NCBI GenBank assembly: GCA_945871915.1 | Contig: CAMBXO010000013.1 | Coordinates: 1-64,000, forward strand | From: Singulisphaera sp. GP187 | GTDB taxonomy: Bacteria; Planctomycetota; Phycisphaerae; Phycisphaerales; SM1A02 | Length of the DNA: 64,000 bases | Direction of reading: 5' to 3' | Part shown: piece by piece, positions 44,924-53,308 of the stretch | How the letters are laid out: every line of letters starts with the position of its first letter | Numbering within the stretch: position 1 is the first letter of the stretch | Notes under the pieces: model-generated | What the model was told of the DNA's origin: nothing | The model's database searches: none | What the model saw: the letters and a program-made list of their open reading frames with translations, nothing else | Translations under genes and position numbers: made by a program

Positions 44924-44947
44924 ATCGGGTGCAGGTAATCTTTCGAC

Positions 44948-46462
44948 ATGGCTGACTTCTGGTTGAACTCAATTCTGGATGGACAGGAGAATCGGTTTCA
45001 ACTAAGGCCGCCAGGGCCGGTCACTATTGGTCGAGCCGCCACGTGCACACTTGTATGGGACAACAAGAGTGTGAGCCGAACACATGCTCGACTGGAGTGG
45101 GTTGCCGCAACCAATGGTCAGTCAGAACACTGGCAGGTTTTCGACGCTGGCAGTTCTGTTGGAACGATTGTGAATCGGAAGAAACTTGAAGGAACTGCCG
45201 GCTGCGCCGTGCAACACGGCGATGTGCTTTCGCTTGGGCCTTGGCAACTGGAAGTTGTGGATCGCGAGGTGGGCGAAGGCTCGATGGACGCGAGTCGAGC
45301 CAATGCCACGCTGATGAATTTTGAAACCGTTAAAAGCGCCAAGGCCGCAGAGTTCGGGCACGCTCACCTCGCCCTGCTGCTTGAAGCGAGTGCGGCGATT
45401 CATAAATCCACAGACGAAGCATCAACACAGCGCACCCTTGTGCACTCGGTAGCGCAGGCAACAGGTTTTGAAAATGTTGCGTTTGTGTGCCGCACCGATG
45501 TTGGTGATGGCGTGCAAGTGCTCGAACACATTGGCGATGTGAAGGATGCGACAGGCGGCCATCGCATGAGCCGCAGCATGCTTCGTAAGGCGAGCGATGG
45601 CATGGTGATTGTGAGCGACGCCGAGCAATCTTCAGAGAGCGCGATTGCCGCGAGTCTGCTGAATCGAAAGGTGCACAGCGCCATCTGCATTCCACTGGTG
45701 TGGGATCGCACCAATTTCGGATTTCTCTATTTGGACAATGGTCAGACGCGTGGGGATGGTCGAGACAAGGAGCGACTGACCGAAGCCGCCAAGGTTTCTG
45801 ACGCCCTCGCTCGCATTGCGGCACAAAACCTGAGCAACTTGCGGCACGGCAAAGAAATGGAAGTGCTCTGGCGAAGCACGCTGCAAATGATTGTCGATCT
45901 GATCGAAGGTCGCGATCCCTACACCGGCGGCCATTCACGGCGGGTCGCCGAATTTTCAAGACTGTTGTGTCAAGCCGCCGGTATGGACGACCAAATGGTG
46001 TCGCTCATTTACCAGTGCGGTCGAGTGCACGACATCGGAAAGATTTGCGTGGACGACGCCGTGCTTCGCAAGACCGGTCCGTTGACGGATGAAGAATTTG
46101 CCATGATCGCCCGTCACCCGGAAGCGGGTCACAAAATTCTGAAGGAGCACCCGCAGATGCATGCGGTGCTTCGCGGCGTGCTTGAGCATCACGAAAAATG
46201 GAATGGAACCGGGTATCCCAATAAGTTGGCTGGCGAAGGCATTTCTCAGATGGGTCGCATCATTTGCATTGCCGACTGCTTTGATGCCATGACTTCGGAT
46301 CGCCCGTATCGCAAAGCGTTTTCATTTGAAGTGGCGATGGGAAAGATTGAAAAGGATTCGGGCACGCACTTTGATCCAGACTTGGTGAAAGCGTTCATTG
46401 CCATCCCAAGGACCAAGATCGAAGAACACATGCCGCGACCGGATGGCGGCACACCGGCATGA
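44948..46462 (+). CDS. FHA-GAF-HD-GYP cyclic-di-GMP phosphodiesterase-type regulator
   Basis: 504 residues. FHA domain, residues 10-105: VTIGRAATCTLVW and NKSVSRTHARLEW contain the Gly-Arg and Ser-Arg-x-His phosphothreonine-binding residues. GAF-like domain, about 140-300 (IPLVWDRTNFGFLYLDN). HD-GYP domain, about 315-485: GRDPYTGGHSRRVAEFSRLL, VHDIGK, and LEHHEKWNGTGYP hold the metal ligands and the GYP signature. The family degrades c-di-GMP. FHA would couple it to Ser/Thr kinase signalling, and GAF to a small ligand. It overlaps the next gene by ATGA at 46459-46462. The whole metal-site set is present, so activity is plausible. Confidence 0.9.
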   Translation: MADFWLNSILDGQENRFQLRPPGPVTIGRAATCTLVWDNKSVSRTHARLEWVAATNGQSEHWQVFDAGSSVGTIVNRKKLEGTAGCAVQHGDVLSLGPWQLEVVDREVGEGSMDASRANATLMNFETVKSAKAAEFGHAHLALLLEASAAIHKSTDEASTQRTLVHSVAQATGFENVAFVCRTDVGDGVQVLEHIGDVKDATGGHRMSRSMLRKASDGMVIVSDAEQSSESAIAASLLNRKVHSAICIPLVWDRTNFGFLYLDNGQTRGDGRDKERLTEAAKVSDALARIAAQNLSNLRHGKEMEVLWRSTLQMIVDLIEGRDPYTGGHSRRVAEFSRLLCQAAGMDDQMVSLIYQCGRVHDIGKICVDDAVLRKTGPLTDEEFAMIARHPEAGHKILKEHPQMHAVLRGVLEHHEKWNGTGYPNKLAGEGISQMGRIICIADCFDAMTSDRPYRKAFSFEVAMGKIEKDSGTHFDPDLVKAFIAIPRTKIEEHMPRPDGGTPA

Positions 46463-47652
46463 TTCTGTGGCTGGTGTGGATGATGCTCCAAACACCACCG
46501 GTTCAAAGTGGTGGATCCGTAGCCCCACCCACCCAATCCATTCCGTCGATAGAGGTCACGCGTCTCTTTCCCAAGATGCCGCTGATTCGTCCCGTGCAGG
46601 CCGTTCAGGCACCTGGTGATTCTCGCCACCTGTATGTGGTCGAGCAGGCGGGTCGAATTCTGAAACTGGATTTCAACACACCTGAGAGTTCAACACCGGT
46701 GGTCTGGCTTGACATTCGCAAGCAGGTGCACGATCAAGGCAATGAAGAGGGATTGCTCTCCATGGTGTTTCACCCCAAGTTTGCAGAGAACGGCGAGTTC
46801 TTTGTGTACTACACCGCCAACACACCGCCACGCAGCGAACTCACTCGATTCGTTGTTGACCACGCTTCTGGCAATCCACGCGTGGAGTCAGCTGAGGTTC
46901 TGCTAGCTGGGCGGCAGCCGTACGCCAATCACAATGGTGGCACGGTCCTCTTTGGTCCAGACGGCATGCTGTATCTCAGCCTTGGAGATGGTGGGGCGGC
47001 CAACGATCCGCATCATAATGGGCAAGATCTTGGCAAGTTGCTTGCCAAGGTGCTTCGCATCAATGTGGATGTGCGTGAGGGCGGCAAGCCCTACGGAATT
47101 CCAGCGGACAATCCATTTGTGGCAACGCCCTCGGCGCGCCCGGAAGTATGGGCGTATGGATTTCGCAATGTGTGGCGAATGAGTTTTGATCGCGCCACCG
47201 GCAGACTCTTTGCAGGTGATGTGGGCGAAGCCAGTTTTGAAGAAATCAACATCATCGAAAAAGGCGGGAACTACGGCTGGAATCCACGAGAGGGGCGGCA
47301 CGCATTTCGAAGCGGCAAGCCCGGATCATTTGGTTCCACCTACATCGATCCGGTTGCCGAGTACTCACACTCAGAGGGATTGAGCGTGACTGGGGGTTAT
47401 GTCTATCGAGGTTCCAAACATCCGTCCCTGCAAGGTGTGTACCTGTACGCCGACTATGCCTATGGAACCATGTGGGGAATGCGGTGCAATGAGTCCGGGT
47501 GCGGTGCCAGTGAAGTTGTCTGGAGACAGTCGGGGCAGCCGCATCACTGGACAAGCTTTGGTGAACTGCTTGATGGGGAACTGGTGCTCTGCGCGTTCGA
47601 TAGCGAAAGCAGTGGCACCGGAAGTCTGTGGAAAATGAGTGCAAAGCCGTGA
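46459..47652 (+). CDS. PQQ-dependent sugar dehydrogenase-like beta-propeller (glucose/sorbosone dehydrogenase family)
   Basis: 397 residues. After a short hydrophobic start (MILWLVWMMLQTPPV), the propeller has QAPGDSRHLYVVEQAGRI, EEGLLSMVFHPKFAENG, HNGGTVLFGPDGMLYLSLGD and VWAYGFRNVWRMSFD, with EYSHSEGLSVTGGYVYRG near the end. These are the landmark blocks of the soluble glucose dehydrogenase/Hhip-type (GSDH) family. PQQ binding is known only for some members. It is probably exported, although the signal is weak. Coupled to the HD-GYP gene by ATGA, a pairing I cannot explain functionally. Confidence 0.85.
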   Translation: MILWLVWMMLQTPPVQSGGSVAPPTQSIPSIEVTRLFPKMPLIRPVQAVQAPGDSRHLYVVEQAGRILKLDFNTPESSTPVVWLDIRKQVHDQGNEEGLLSMVFHPKFAENGEFFVYYTANTPPRSELTRFVVDHASGNPRVESAEVLLAGRQPYANHNGGTVLFGPDGMLYLSLGDGGAANDPHHNGQDLGKLLAKVLRINVDVREGGKPYGIPADNPFVATPSARPEVWAYGFRNVWRMSFDRATGRLFAGDVGEASFEEINIIEKGGNYGWNPREGRHAFRSGKPGSFGSTYIDPVAEYSHSEGLSVTGGYVYRGSKHPSLQGVYLYADYAYGTMWGMRCNESGCGASEVVWRQSGQPHHWTSFGELLDGELVLCAFDSESSGTGSLWKMSAKP

Positions 47653-47680
47653 GATGCGCAAGCCGCGCCCGCACTCGTTC

Positions 47681-47929
47681 CTAGCCGCCGATATAGCCCG
47701 GTGAATTCCACCACGGCTCCGTGGCATTGGGATAGGTGCCTTGATCAATACATGGATCCTCGTTGTCACCATCGTCAAGGTCGTAGTAATTCAAGGACTG
47801 CCCACCTTGGTTGTATTGTTTCTGCTGTAGTTGCGTGGGCGACATGGAGTCAGGGTAAAGCTGCGGCTGGCATCCGAAAATCGGAATCAGCAACAGCGCA
47901 CCGATTGCGGGTTCAAGGCAACGCTTCAT
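47681..47929 (-). CDS. Small hypothetical lipoprotein
   Basis: 82 residues from ATG 47929 (the frame extends six codons further). MKRCLEPAIGALLLIPIFGC is a lipoprotein signal with lipobox IFGC. The rest is hydrophilic, rich in Asn, Gln, Tyr and Asp (LQQKQYNQGGQSLNYYDLDD), with a short Cys-containing stretch. No family. It overlaps the upstream lipoprotein gene by ATGA (47926-47929, minus strand), so the two are translationally coupled. Confidence 0.7.
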   Translation of the reverse strand: MKRCLEPAIGALLLIPIFGCQPQLYPDSMSPTQLQQKQYNQGGQSLNYYDLDDGDNEDPCIDQGTYPNATEPWWNSPGYIGG

Positions 47930-48630
47930 TCTGTGACCTCTGTCCATAGATGGGTTCCTGTTGGATCTTTGGTGCGATCGGTTCCGGGTGCCCAGCTCTG
48001 GCCCTGAACACCATCGTCACGGTGTGTAAGGAAAGTGAACCAGCCATCACTCCAGTAGATCGCCGCACCACTCTGTTGCAGTTGCCAGCATCCAGTGTTG
48101 ATGGCATCGATGCTCTTGACCGCTGCACCGTCGCTGGCCAGACAGATAAACAATTCCGCTTCCTGCGAAGCCTTGTCCACGCTTGTTGTGCTCCAAACGC
48201 CTACCCACCTGTTGCCATCATCCAGAATTTTTACAGCTTGCCCAAAGCTGCTGGGAACATTGGCATCTCGATCGGACGGACCGTACGAAAAGTTTTCGTA
48301 ACCAAATCGCCCAAGGCGAATGGTGTCCACCCAACCATCCGTCCATCGCACGGTGACCTCACCATTGCGAAGACTCCAGCCACCCTGTTCGCCCATGGCG
48401 CCGTCGGTTCCGCGACTCCAGGTGCTTGTGGCGGAGCCATCCTCTCGCAGAATCACATTAAAGGTGTCGTTGCGGGAATCCGTGAGAGCCCACGTTCCTT
48501 CGACAACGGCGGGTGTGATGTCGACCAGTTGAGCCGATCCGATTCCGCTACCAGAACTCTGGCATCCATCCATCAGAGCGATGGCAATGGAAAGTGCAGT
48601 CAAAGCAAGCGATCGCAGCATGCGGTTCAT
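47926..48630 (-). CDS. Hypothetical lipoprotein with two repeated domains
   Basis: 234 residues from ATG 48630; a longer frame to 48711 would overlap the metallophosphoesterase gene and bury the signal. MNRMLRSLALTALSIAIALM leads to a DGC lipobox-like site. The mature part looks like two related beta-rich units: residues about 42-110 with ILREDGSATSTW, GGWSLRNGEVTVRWTDGW, and residues about 150-225 with CLASDGAAVKS, GCWQLQQSGAAIYWSDGW. Both end in a W-x-DGW motif. Such W-rich repeats recall lipocalin-like or 'DUF' beta sheets, but I cannot name the family. One base separates it from the upstream gene. Confidence 0.65.
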   Translation of the reverse strand: MNRMLRSLALTALSIAIALMDGCQSSGSGIGSAQLVDITPAVVEGTWALTDSRNDTFNVILREDGSATSTWSRGTDGAMGEQGGWSLRNGEVTVRWTDGWVDTIRLGRFGYENFSYGPSDRDANVPSSFGQAVKILDDGNRWVGVWSTTSVDKASQEAELFICLASDGAAVKSIDAINTGCWQLQQSGAAIYWSDGWFTFLTHRDDGVQGQSWAPGTDRTKDPTGTHLWTEVTE

Positions 48631-48631
48631 G

Positions 48632-49249
48632 CTAACCCGTGAGCGGCAGATCGGGCAGATGGGAGGGATCTCGATTGCATTGCAATCGCGGCCACGATTC
48701 TGTTGGAACACATGAAATTTTTTTCAGCCAATCAAGCAGCGGAGCGAATTCAATTGGCTGGTAGTTCCAGCAGTCCATTCCTACGTCGACGGACCGCCCA
48801 GTCATGGCAAGCCCGCCGTGGGAGTGTCCATGCAGCAGTACCGCGCCCTTGAATTGCCCACGCCATAAACGAAGCGGCCAGTGGCAGGCATTCACTCGAA
48901 TGTCGTCAGGCTGTGCGCGCCACGATTGAAGTGTGGTCACTGTGGTAAACAGACGATCAAACGCCCGATGCGCCACATCGTGGTTGCCGCGGATCAGTGA
49001 AACACGTTTGCAACGAATCTGGTCTCGCATCGTGCGGGCATGCACGCGACGGGCTTTGTCACCATCGGGATGTGGCCCACAGAAATCTCCCACATGTAGG
49101 AGTTCATCCTTTCGATCCACGCAGCGATTGATCGAGTCCAAGAGCGTTCGATCCATTTCTTCGGTCGAGCTGAAAGGCCGACCAAACCTGGCGATCGCTT
49201 GTGGTTCGCCAAAGTGGGTATCTGCCGTGATCCAGAGCCGCCGGGCCAT
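48632..49249 (-). CDS. Metallophosphoesterase
   Basis: 205 residues. All calcineurin-like phosphoesterase motifs are readable: DTHFG, HVGDFCG, RGNHD and HGHSHGG, giving the dinuclear metal site. The N-terminus (MARRLWITADTHF) resembles the YfcE-like/phage-type group with a two-metal core. Substrate unknown; likely a cytoplasmic phosphoesterase. It is divergent from pyrB and upstream of the lipoprotein pair, with 1 base between stop and next start. Confidence 0.85.
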   Translation of the reverse strand: MARRLWITADTHFGEPQAIARFGRPFSSTEEMDRTLLDSINRCVDRKDELLHVGDFCGPHPDGDKARRVHARTMRDQIRCKRVSLIRGNHDVAHRAFDRLFTTVTTLQSWRAQPDDIRVNACHWPLRLWRGQFKGAVLLHGHSHGGLAMTGRSVDVGMDCWNYQPIEFAPLLDWLKKISCVPTESWPRLQCNRDPSHLPDLPLTG

Positions 49250-49316
49250 GAGGGCAGGCTAACGCAGCAGAGACCTGCCGCCGCACAACCGCTCGTGGGT
49301 GGTTATCGTTGCGGCC

Positions 49317-50255
49317 GTGAAGCAGGATTTCCTGCAAATCGAGGGCATGACCCGATCCGAACTCACTCGGTTGCTTGATGCAGCCGAGGCCAATGTTCCA
49401 ATTGCCGAGCAAAGGCAATCAAGAAAGGAAGTCCTTTCGGGGAAAGTTGTTGCCAACATCTTTCTTGAAGACTCAACGCGAACTCGATGCAGCTTTGAGA
49501 CAGCGGTTCATCGATTGGGTGGCCAAGTGTTTACGCTTACCGCGGCTGGCTCAAGCACCAGTAAGGGCGAGGGATTGATCGACACCGCCCTGAATGTTGA
49601 AGCCATGGGTGTGAGCGCGATCGTGATGCGAACCAATATTTCGGGCGGCCCGGCCATGGTGGCTCGGCGTGTTCGGATTCCCGTCATCAATGCTGGGGAT
49701 GGTCGGCATGAGCACCCCACGCAGGGCTTGTTGGATCTGGTCACCCTTCGAGAGTCCCTCGGTCAATTACAGGGGAAACGGGTCTGCATCGTGGGGGACA
49801 TTGCGCATAGCAGGGTGGCCCATTCCGCACTTCAAGGGCTTGTGGTGATGGGTGCGCGTGTTTCTTTGGTTGGACCTCCGACATTTGTAAACAAGAACCA
49901 GATAAACATTGTAAAACACAGTGATCTTGTCTCAATCACACATGATCTTGATGGCATTATTAATGAAGTTGACGCGATCATGCTTCTCCGTGTCCAAAAC
50001 GAACGAGGTGCAGGAAGTCTTATAAGTGATGATTATAGGACGCTTTATGGGCTGACTCCTGAACGAGCAGCTCGATTATTGCCTCACGCTGTGGTTTTGC
50101 ATCCGGGACCAGTGAATCGCGGCATTGAAATTGATGACTCTGTGGCGGACCGGCACGGCGGAGTTCGGATTTTGCGACAAGTCACGCATGGGGTGGCAGC
50201 GCGAATGGCTGTTCTAGAGCAACTGGTGCCCTCATTGGTTGAAACTGGGCAATAA
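49317..50255 (+). CDS. pyrB: Aspartate carbamoyltransferase catalytic subunit
   Basis: 312 residues from GTG 49317; a GTG at 49299 is an alternative and neither has a clear ribosome site. FLEDSTRTRCSFE is the carbamoyl-phosphate-binding motif, GRHEHPTQGLLD and RVQNERG are further active-site blocks, and HPGPVNRGIEI binds aspartate. It catalyses the first committed step of pyrimidine synthesis. The stretch 49861-50090 is notably AT-rich relative to the rest of the gene and uses AAC/AAT/ATA-type codons. The gene stands alone here, without pyrR, pyrC or the regulatory subunit, and a 97-base gap separates it from the polysaccharide export gene. Confidence 0.92.
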   Translation: MKQDFLQIEGMTRSELTRLLDAAEANVPIAEQRQSRKEVLSGKVVANIFLEDSTRTRCSFETAVHRLGGQVFTLTAAGSSTSKGEGLIDTALNVEAMGVSAIVMRTNISGGPAMVARRVRIPVINAGDGRHEHPTQGLLDLVTLRESLGQLQGKRVCIVGDIAHSRVAHSALQGLVVMGARVSLVGPPTFVNKNQINIVKHSDLVSITHDLDGIINEVDAIMLLRVQNERGAGSLISDDYRTLYGLTPERAARLLPHAVVLHPGPVNRGIEIDDSVADRHGGVRILRQVTHGVAARMAVLEQLVPSLVETGQ

Positions 50256-50352
50256 TTTTAGGTTGTGACAAGATCAATGACGGACTTCTGGGCCTCACTT
50301 CAATCACTTCTTTCCCCAATTTGAGGGAAGATCGTGATCATTACTCCGATAG

Positions 50353-52278
50353 GTGCATGTAATCTCTCGCAACTTTCGTGAGTCCGCCCCTCGTGGACCT
50401 GTTTCGCTCTTTCTGAAGAACGCACCCTTGAACGCACCCCTCCGCCTGGCAAAAATCCTTCTCTGCAGCCTTCCGCTGATTGGTGTTGCGGTTGGATGTG
50501 AAACGGACGGGTTTATTGACCCAAGCCGCACCGGGTATTTCGAAACGACTCCAACTTCGATTCCGATTCTTACTCGAATCGATGTGATTGAGCAGGCCGC
50601 CGACACCAGTATTGAATACACGGTTCCGACTCCAGAGGATCTTGTTCCCAATCAACTGGAATATCGACTCTCTCCAGGCGATGTTGTCCGAGTTTCCATT
50701 CCCCAACTTATCTCGCCGCAGGAAACAGATGTCTCGCAGCGAGTGATCGATCAGGCTGGAAAGATTTCACTTCCAGTCATTGGCCGAGTGCTGGCCGCGG
50801 GCGTAACGGTTGCGGATTTGGAAGCAACGATCACTGGCATGTTGAAGAATGTCATTACCAATCCAAAGGTTTCGATCTCGGTTGAGGAGGCGCGCGCGTA
50901 TCAATTCCGAGTTCTTGGTTCGGTGGAAGCGCCCGGATTGTTTGGACTGAATAAGCCTGACCTTCGAGTGTTGGATGCGCTGGCTATGGCCAGAGGCGCT
51001 TCACCAAGCACCACGCGAATTCTGGTGACTCGCGCCAAGGCCAACGCGTCGCAATACGAATCAAGTTTCGGCGGCGGAGCAGAGAACGCCACGCAAGAGC
51101 CGGCGGTACCAGCGCCCCCAACACAGCCACAGGGGACGTCGCCAGTCGTTGCGCCGGCGATTCCGCCAGAAGCTGACATTGATGCACTGATCAATGAATT
51201 GCCGGGTGGTACGCCGGCGAGTCCGCCTGAAAGTTCAAAGGCTTCGGTGCCAGCAGCCACACCAGCGGCTGAACCGTTGGCTGAACCCGCAACTCCGCCA
51301 GCAGCTGAACCATCGACTGAACCCGCAACTCCGCCAGCGGCTGAACCATCGACCGAACCCGCGACACCACCAGCAGCTGAGCCAACGACCGAACCCGCGA
51401 CACCACCAGCGGCCGAGCCACCAGCAACACCCACTGCGGCAGGTGAATTTGGAATGCTCTCAAGTAGCAATCGTCAAGCACCGCCGGTGGACATTGATCA
51501 ACTTGAACCAGCCACATCGAGCGATTCTGCAGCCGGGAAATCACTTAAGGCCATTCAGGAAGAGGGCGATCGCTACACCTTTGACAATGCAACACAGTCC
51601 TATGTTCGAGTGGGCCGAAACGGATCTTCAAAGCCAACGGATTCGTTGCAGGATGATCCGACCGCACCGAGTGGATCGGATACGGCAACCACCGAGGGGA
51701 GCGCGAATGGAACGCCAGGTCTGAAGACAGGCGAAGAGGCGCGGGCACGCGGACGAGCCAAGCGGGAAGAGAAGAAAGCATTTTCCAGCCGCGTGATTGA
51801 AGTGGACTACAACCAACTGGTTCGAGGCGCGGCAAACTTGAATGTGATCATTCGGCCCGAAGACATGTTGTACTGCGACACCGGCGAAGTGGGCGTGGTG
51901 TATATCGGCGGCGAAATTTCTCGTCCAGGCGTTTACAGTCTTCCAACATCCGGCAAACTCACGCTGAGCCGTCTTGTGGATGCTGCTGGCGGCCTAAGCC
52001 AGATCGCAATTCCACAACGCGTCGATTTGATTCGCAGAATCGGAAGTGACAAAGAGGCGTGTATTCGCGTCAATCTTGCTGCCATTCGCAATCGAGCCGA
52101 ACCAGACATCTTCATGAAAGCCGATGACCATGTCATCATCGGAACCAATTTCTGGGCAACGCCGCTGGCGGTCATTCGGAATGGTTTCCGCATGACCTAC
52201 GGCTTTGGCTTCTTGATCGACCGTAACTGGGGTAACGACATCTTTGGTGCGCCTCCGACCAATGTCGTTGGGCAATAA
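50353..52278 (+). CDS. Polysaccharide export outer-membrane lipoprotein (Wza/OPX family, SLBB domains)
   Basis: 641 residues from GTG 50353; TTG 50428 is an alternative giving a tight signal NAPLRLAKILLCSLPL. The lipobox-like GVAVGC at about residue 49 marks the acylated Cys. The poly-export domain follows (YRLSPGDVVRVSIPQLISPQ, then AGKISLPVIGRVLAAG), an SLBB domain with YQFRVLGSVEAPGLFGLNKP, then a low-complexity linker of Pro, Ala, Thr and Glu (residues 255-360) and a second SLBB-like unit with GVVYIGGEISRPGVYSLP. Members form the outer-membrane channel for the polymer. The long acidic linker is unusual for OPX proteins. Confidence 0.88.
   Translation: MHVISRNFRESAPRGPVSLFLKNAPLNAPLRLAKILLCSLPLIGVAVGCETDGFIDPSRTGYFETTPTSIPILTRIDVIEQAADTSIEYTVPTPEDLVPNQLEYRLSPGDVVRVSIPQLISPQETDVSQRVIDQAGKISLPVIGRVLAAGVTVADLEATITGMLKNVITNPKVSISVEEARAYQFRVLGSVEAPGLFGLNKPDLRVLDALAMARGASPSTTRILVTRAKANASQYESSFGGGAENATQEPAVPAPPTQPQGTSPVVAPAIPPEADIDALINELPGGTPASPPESSKASVPAATPAAEPLAEPATPPAAEPSTEPATPPAAEPSTEPATPPAAEPTTEPATPPAAEPPATPTAAGEFGMLSSSNRQAPPVDIDQLEPATSSDSAAGKSLKAIQEEGDRYTFDNATQSYVRVGRNGSSKPTDSLQDDPTAPSGSDTATTEGSANGTPGLKTGEEARARGRAKREEKKAFSSRVIEVDYNQLVRGAANLNVIIRPEDMLYCDTGEVGVVYIGGEISRPGVYSLPTSGKLTLSRLVDAAGGLSQIAIPQRVDLIRRIGSDKEACIRVNLAAIRNRAEPDIFMKADDHVIIGTNFWATPLAVIRNGFRMTYGFGFLIDRNWGNDIFGAPPTNVVGQ
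51268..51411. repeat. 36-bp minisatellite coding a 12-residue repeat
   Basis: Four in-frame copies of a 36-base unit encoding AE-P-(S/T/L)-(T/A)-EPATPPA, followed by a fifth partial unit to about base 51430, inside the export lipoprotein gene. Copies differ at third positions, so it is moderately diverged. Length variation would change the linker between the SLBB domains without affecting the frame. Confidence 0.9.
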
Positions 52279-52348
52279 TGATCGCGCTGTTCTTCTGCAG
52301 CCACTCGAACTTGTAGCCAGGATCGAACGCATGAAGGCTGCGATCTGA

Positions 52349-53308
52349 TTGAAGAATCCAGTGAGTACCACCCATGCATCCATCGTGAACACCGGAAGCA
52401 GCACCGAACGATTCGGACTGAGTGGTCGTCAGGCCGCCATCGCAGGAGCCGTGGTGGCCGCACTCTTTATCGCCGTGTTTTGGGAGTGGTTTCGCAGCCA
52501 GTTCAGGCAAGCGATCGAGCATCCATCGGATTGGGGCCACACGCTTCTGATCCCAGCGATTGCTGGTTGGTTTGTCTGGCTCAAGCGAGAACAGCTGCTG
52601 GCCAAGCCAGTCCGACCGGCGTGGACCGGCTTGGTGCTTGTGGTGATCGGCCTTGCTGGCTACGCGCTTTGCACGCTTGGGCCAGCCTCGCTTCAACATC
52701 ACAACACACGTGGAATCGCGGTGGGCCTGTCACTAACCGGATTCGTTCTGCTGGTCACAGGATGGGCGTGGATGCAGATTCTTTGGTTTCCCATCCTTTA
52801 TATGGTTGCGTTTGGTCAATATGTCAGCGAGCGACTCATCAGTTTCGTCACGTACAAACTGCAGGACCTTTCGGCCAAGGGTGCGTACTTACTGCTGAGT
52901 GCCTTTGGAATGGATGTCGATCTCTCCGGCAATGTCCTCGCCGTGTTTTCTAGGGGATCCGTTCACATGCTCAATGTCGCCGAAGCCTGCAGCGGCATGC
53001 GCATGCTTGTGGCATTTCTTGCCTTGGGTGTGGCGATGGCGTATGTCAGCCTGCCAACCATGTGGCAGCGAGTCACATTGGTGGCCATGGGCGTACCCGT
53101 TGCGGTGTTTGTGAATGTGCTTCGAGTTGCAAGCCTTGGATTACTCACGCTCTACGATGTTGAATTTGCCGCAGGCGAATTTCACCACTTCATCGGATTG
53201 GTCTGGCTTGTTCCGGCGTTCTTGCTGTACTTGATGGTGCTGTGGATTCTCACCAATCTGGTGGAAGTCCAGCACCCCAATGCCAAGGGGGGGCCGCATG
53301 CTGGTTGA
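52349..53308 (+). CDS. Exosortase (archaeosortase/exosortase family transpeptidase)
   Basis: 319 residues with about eight membrane spans. The active-site triad is present: Cys214 in AEACSGMRM, Arg259 in NVLRVASL and His279/280 in EFHHFIGL. Exosortases recognise a C-terminal PEP-CTERM sorting signal, cleave it and probably link the protein to a glycan or lipid. Next to EpsI-like, OPX and Wzz-type genes it belongs to the EPS-exosortase locus class. TTG 52349 is the longest start; an in-frame GTG at 52361 is an alternative. I saw no PEP-CTERM target protein in the window. Subtype (XrtA, XrtU or other) cannot be fixed. Confidence 0.9.
   Translation: MKNPVSTTHASIVNTGSSTERFGLSGRQAAIAGAVVAALFIAVFWEWFRSQFRQAIEHPSDWGHTLLIPAIAGWFVWLKREQLLAKPVRPAWTGLVLVVIGLAGYALCTLGPASLQHHNTRGIAVGLSLTGFVLLVTGWAWMQILWFPILYMVAFGQYVSERLISFVTYKLQDLSAKGAYLLLSAFGMDVDLSGNVLAVFSRGSVHMLNVAEACSGMRMLVAFLALGVAMAYVSLPTMWQRVTLVAMGVPVAVFVNVLRVASLGLLTLYDVEFAAGEFHHFIGLVWLVPAFLLYLMVLWILTNLVEVQHPNAKGGPHAG

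Noticed and set aside
50312..50329. TTCCC/GGGAA hairpin after pyrB
   Set aside because: Only five base pairs and no following T-run; too weak to call a terminator.
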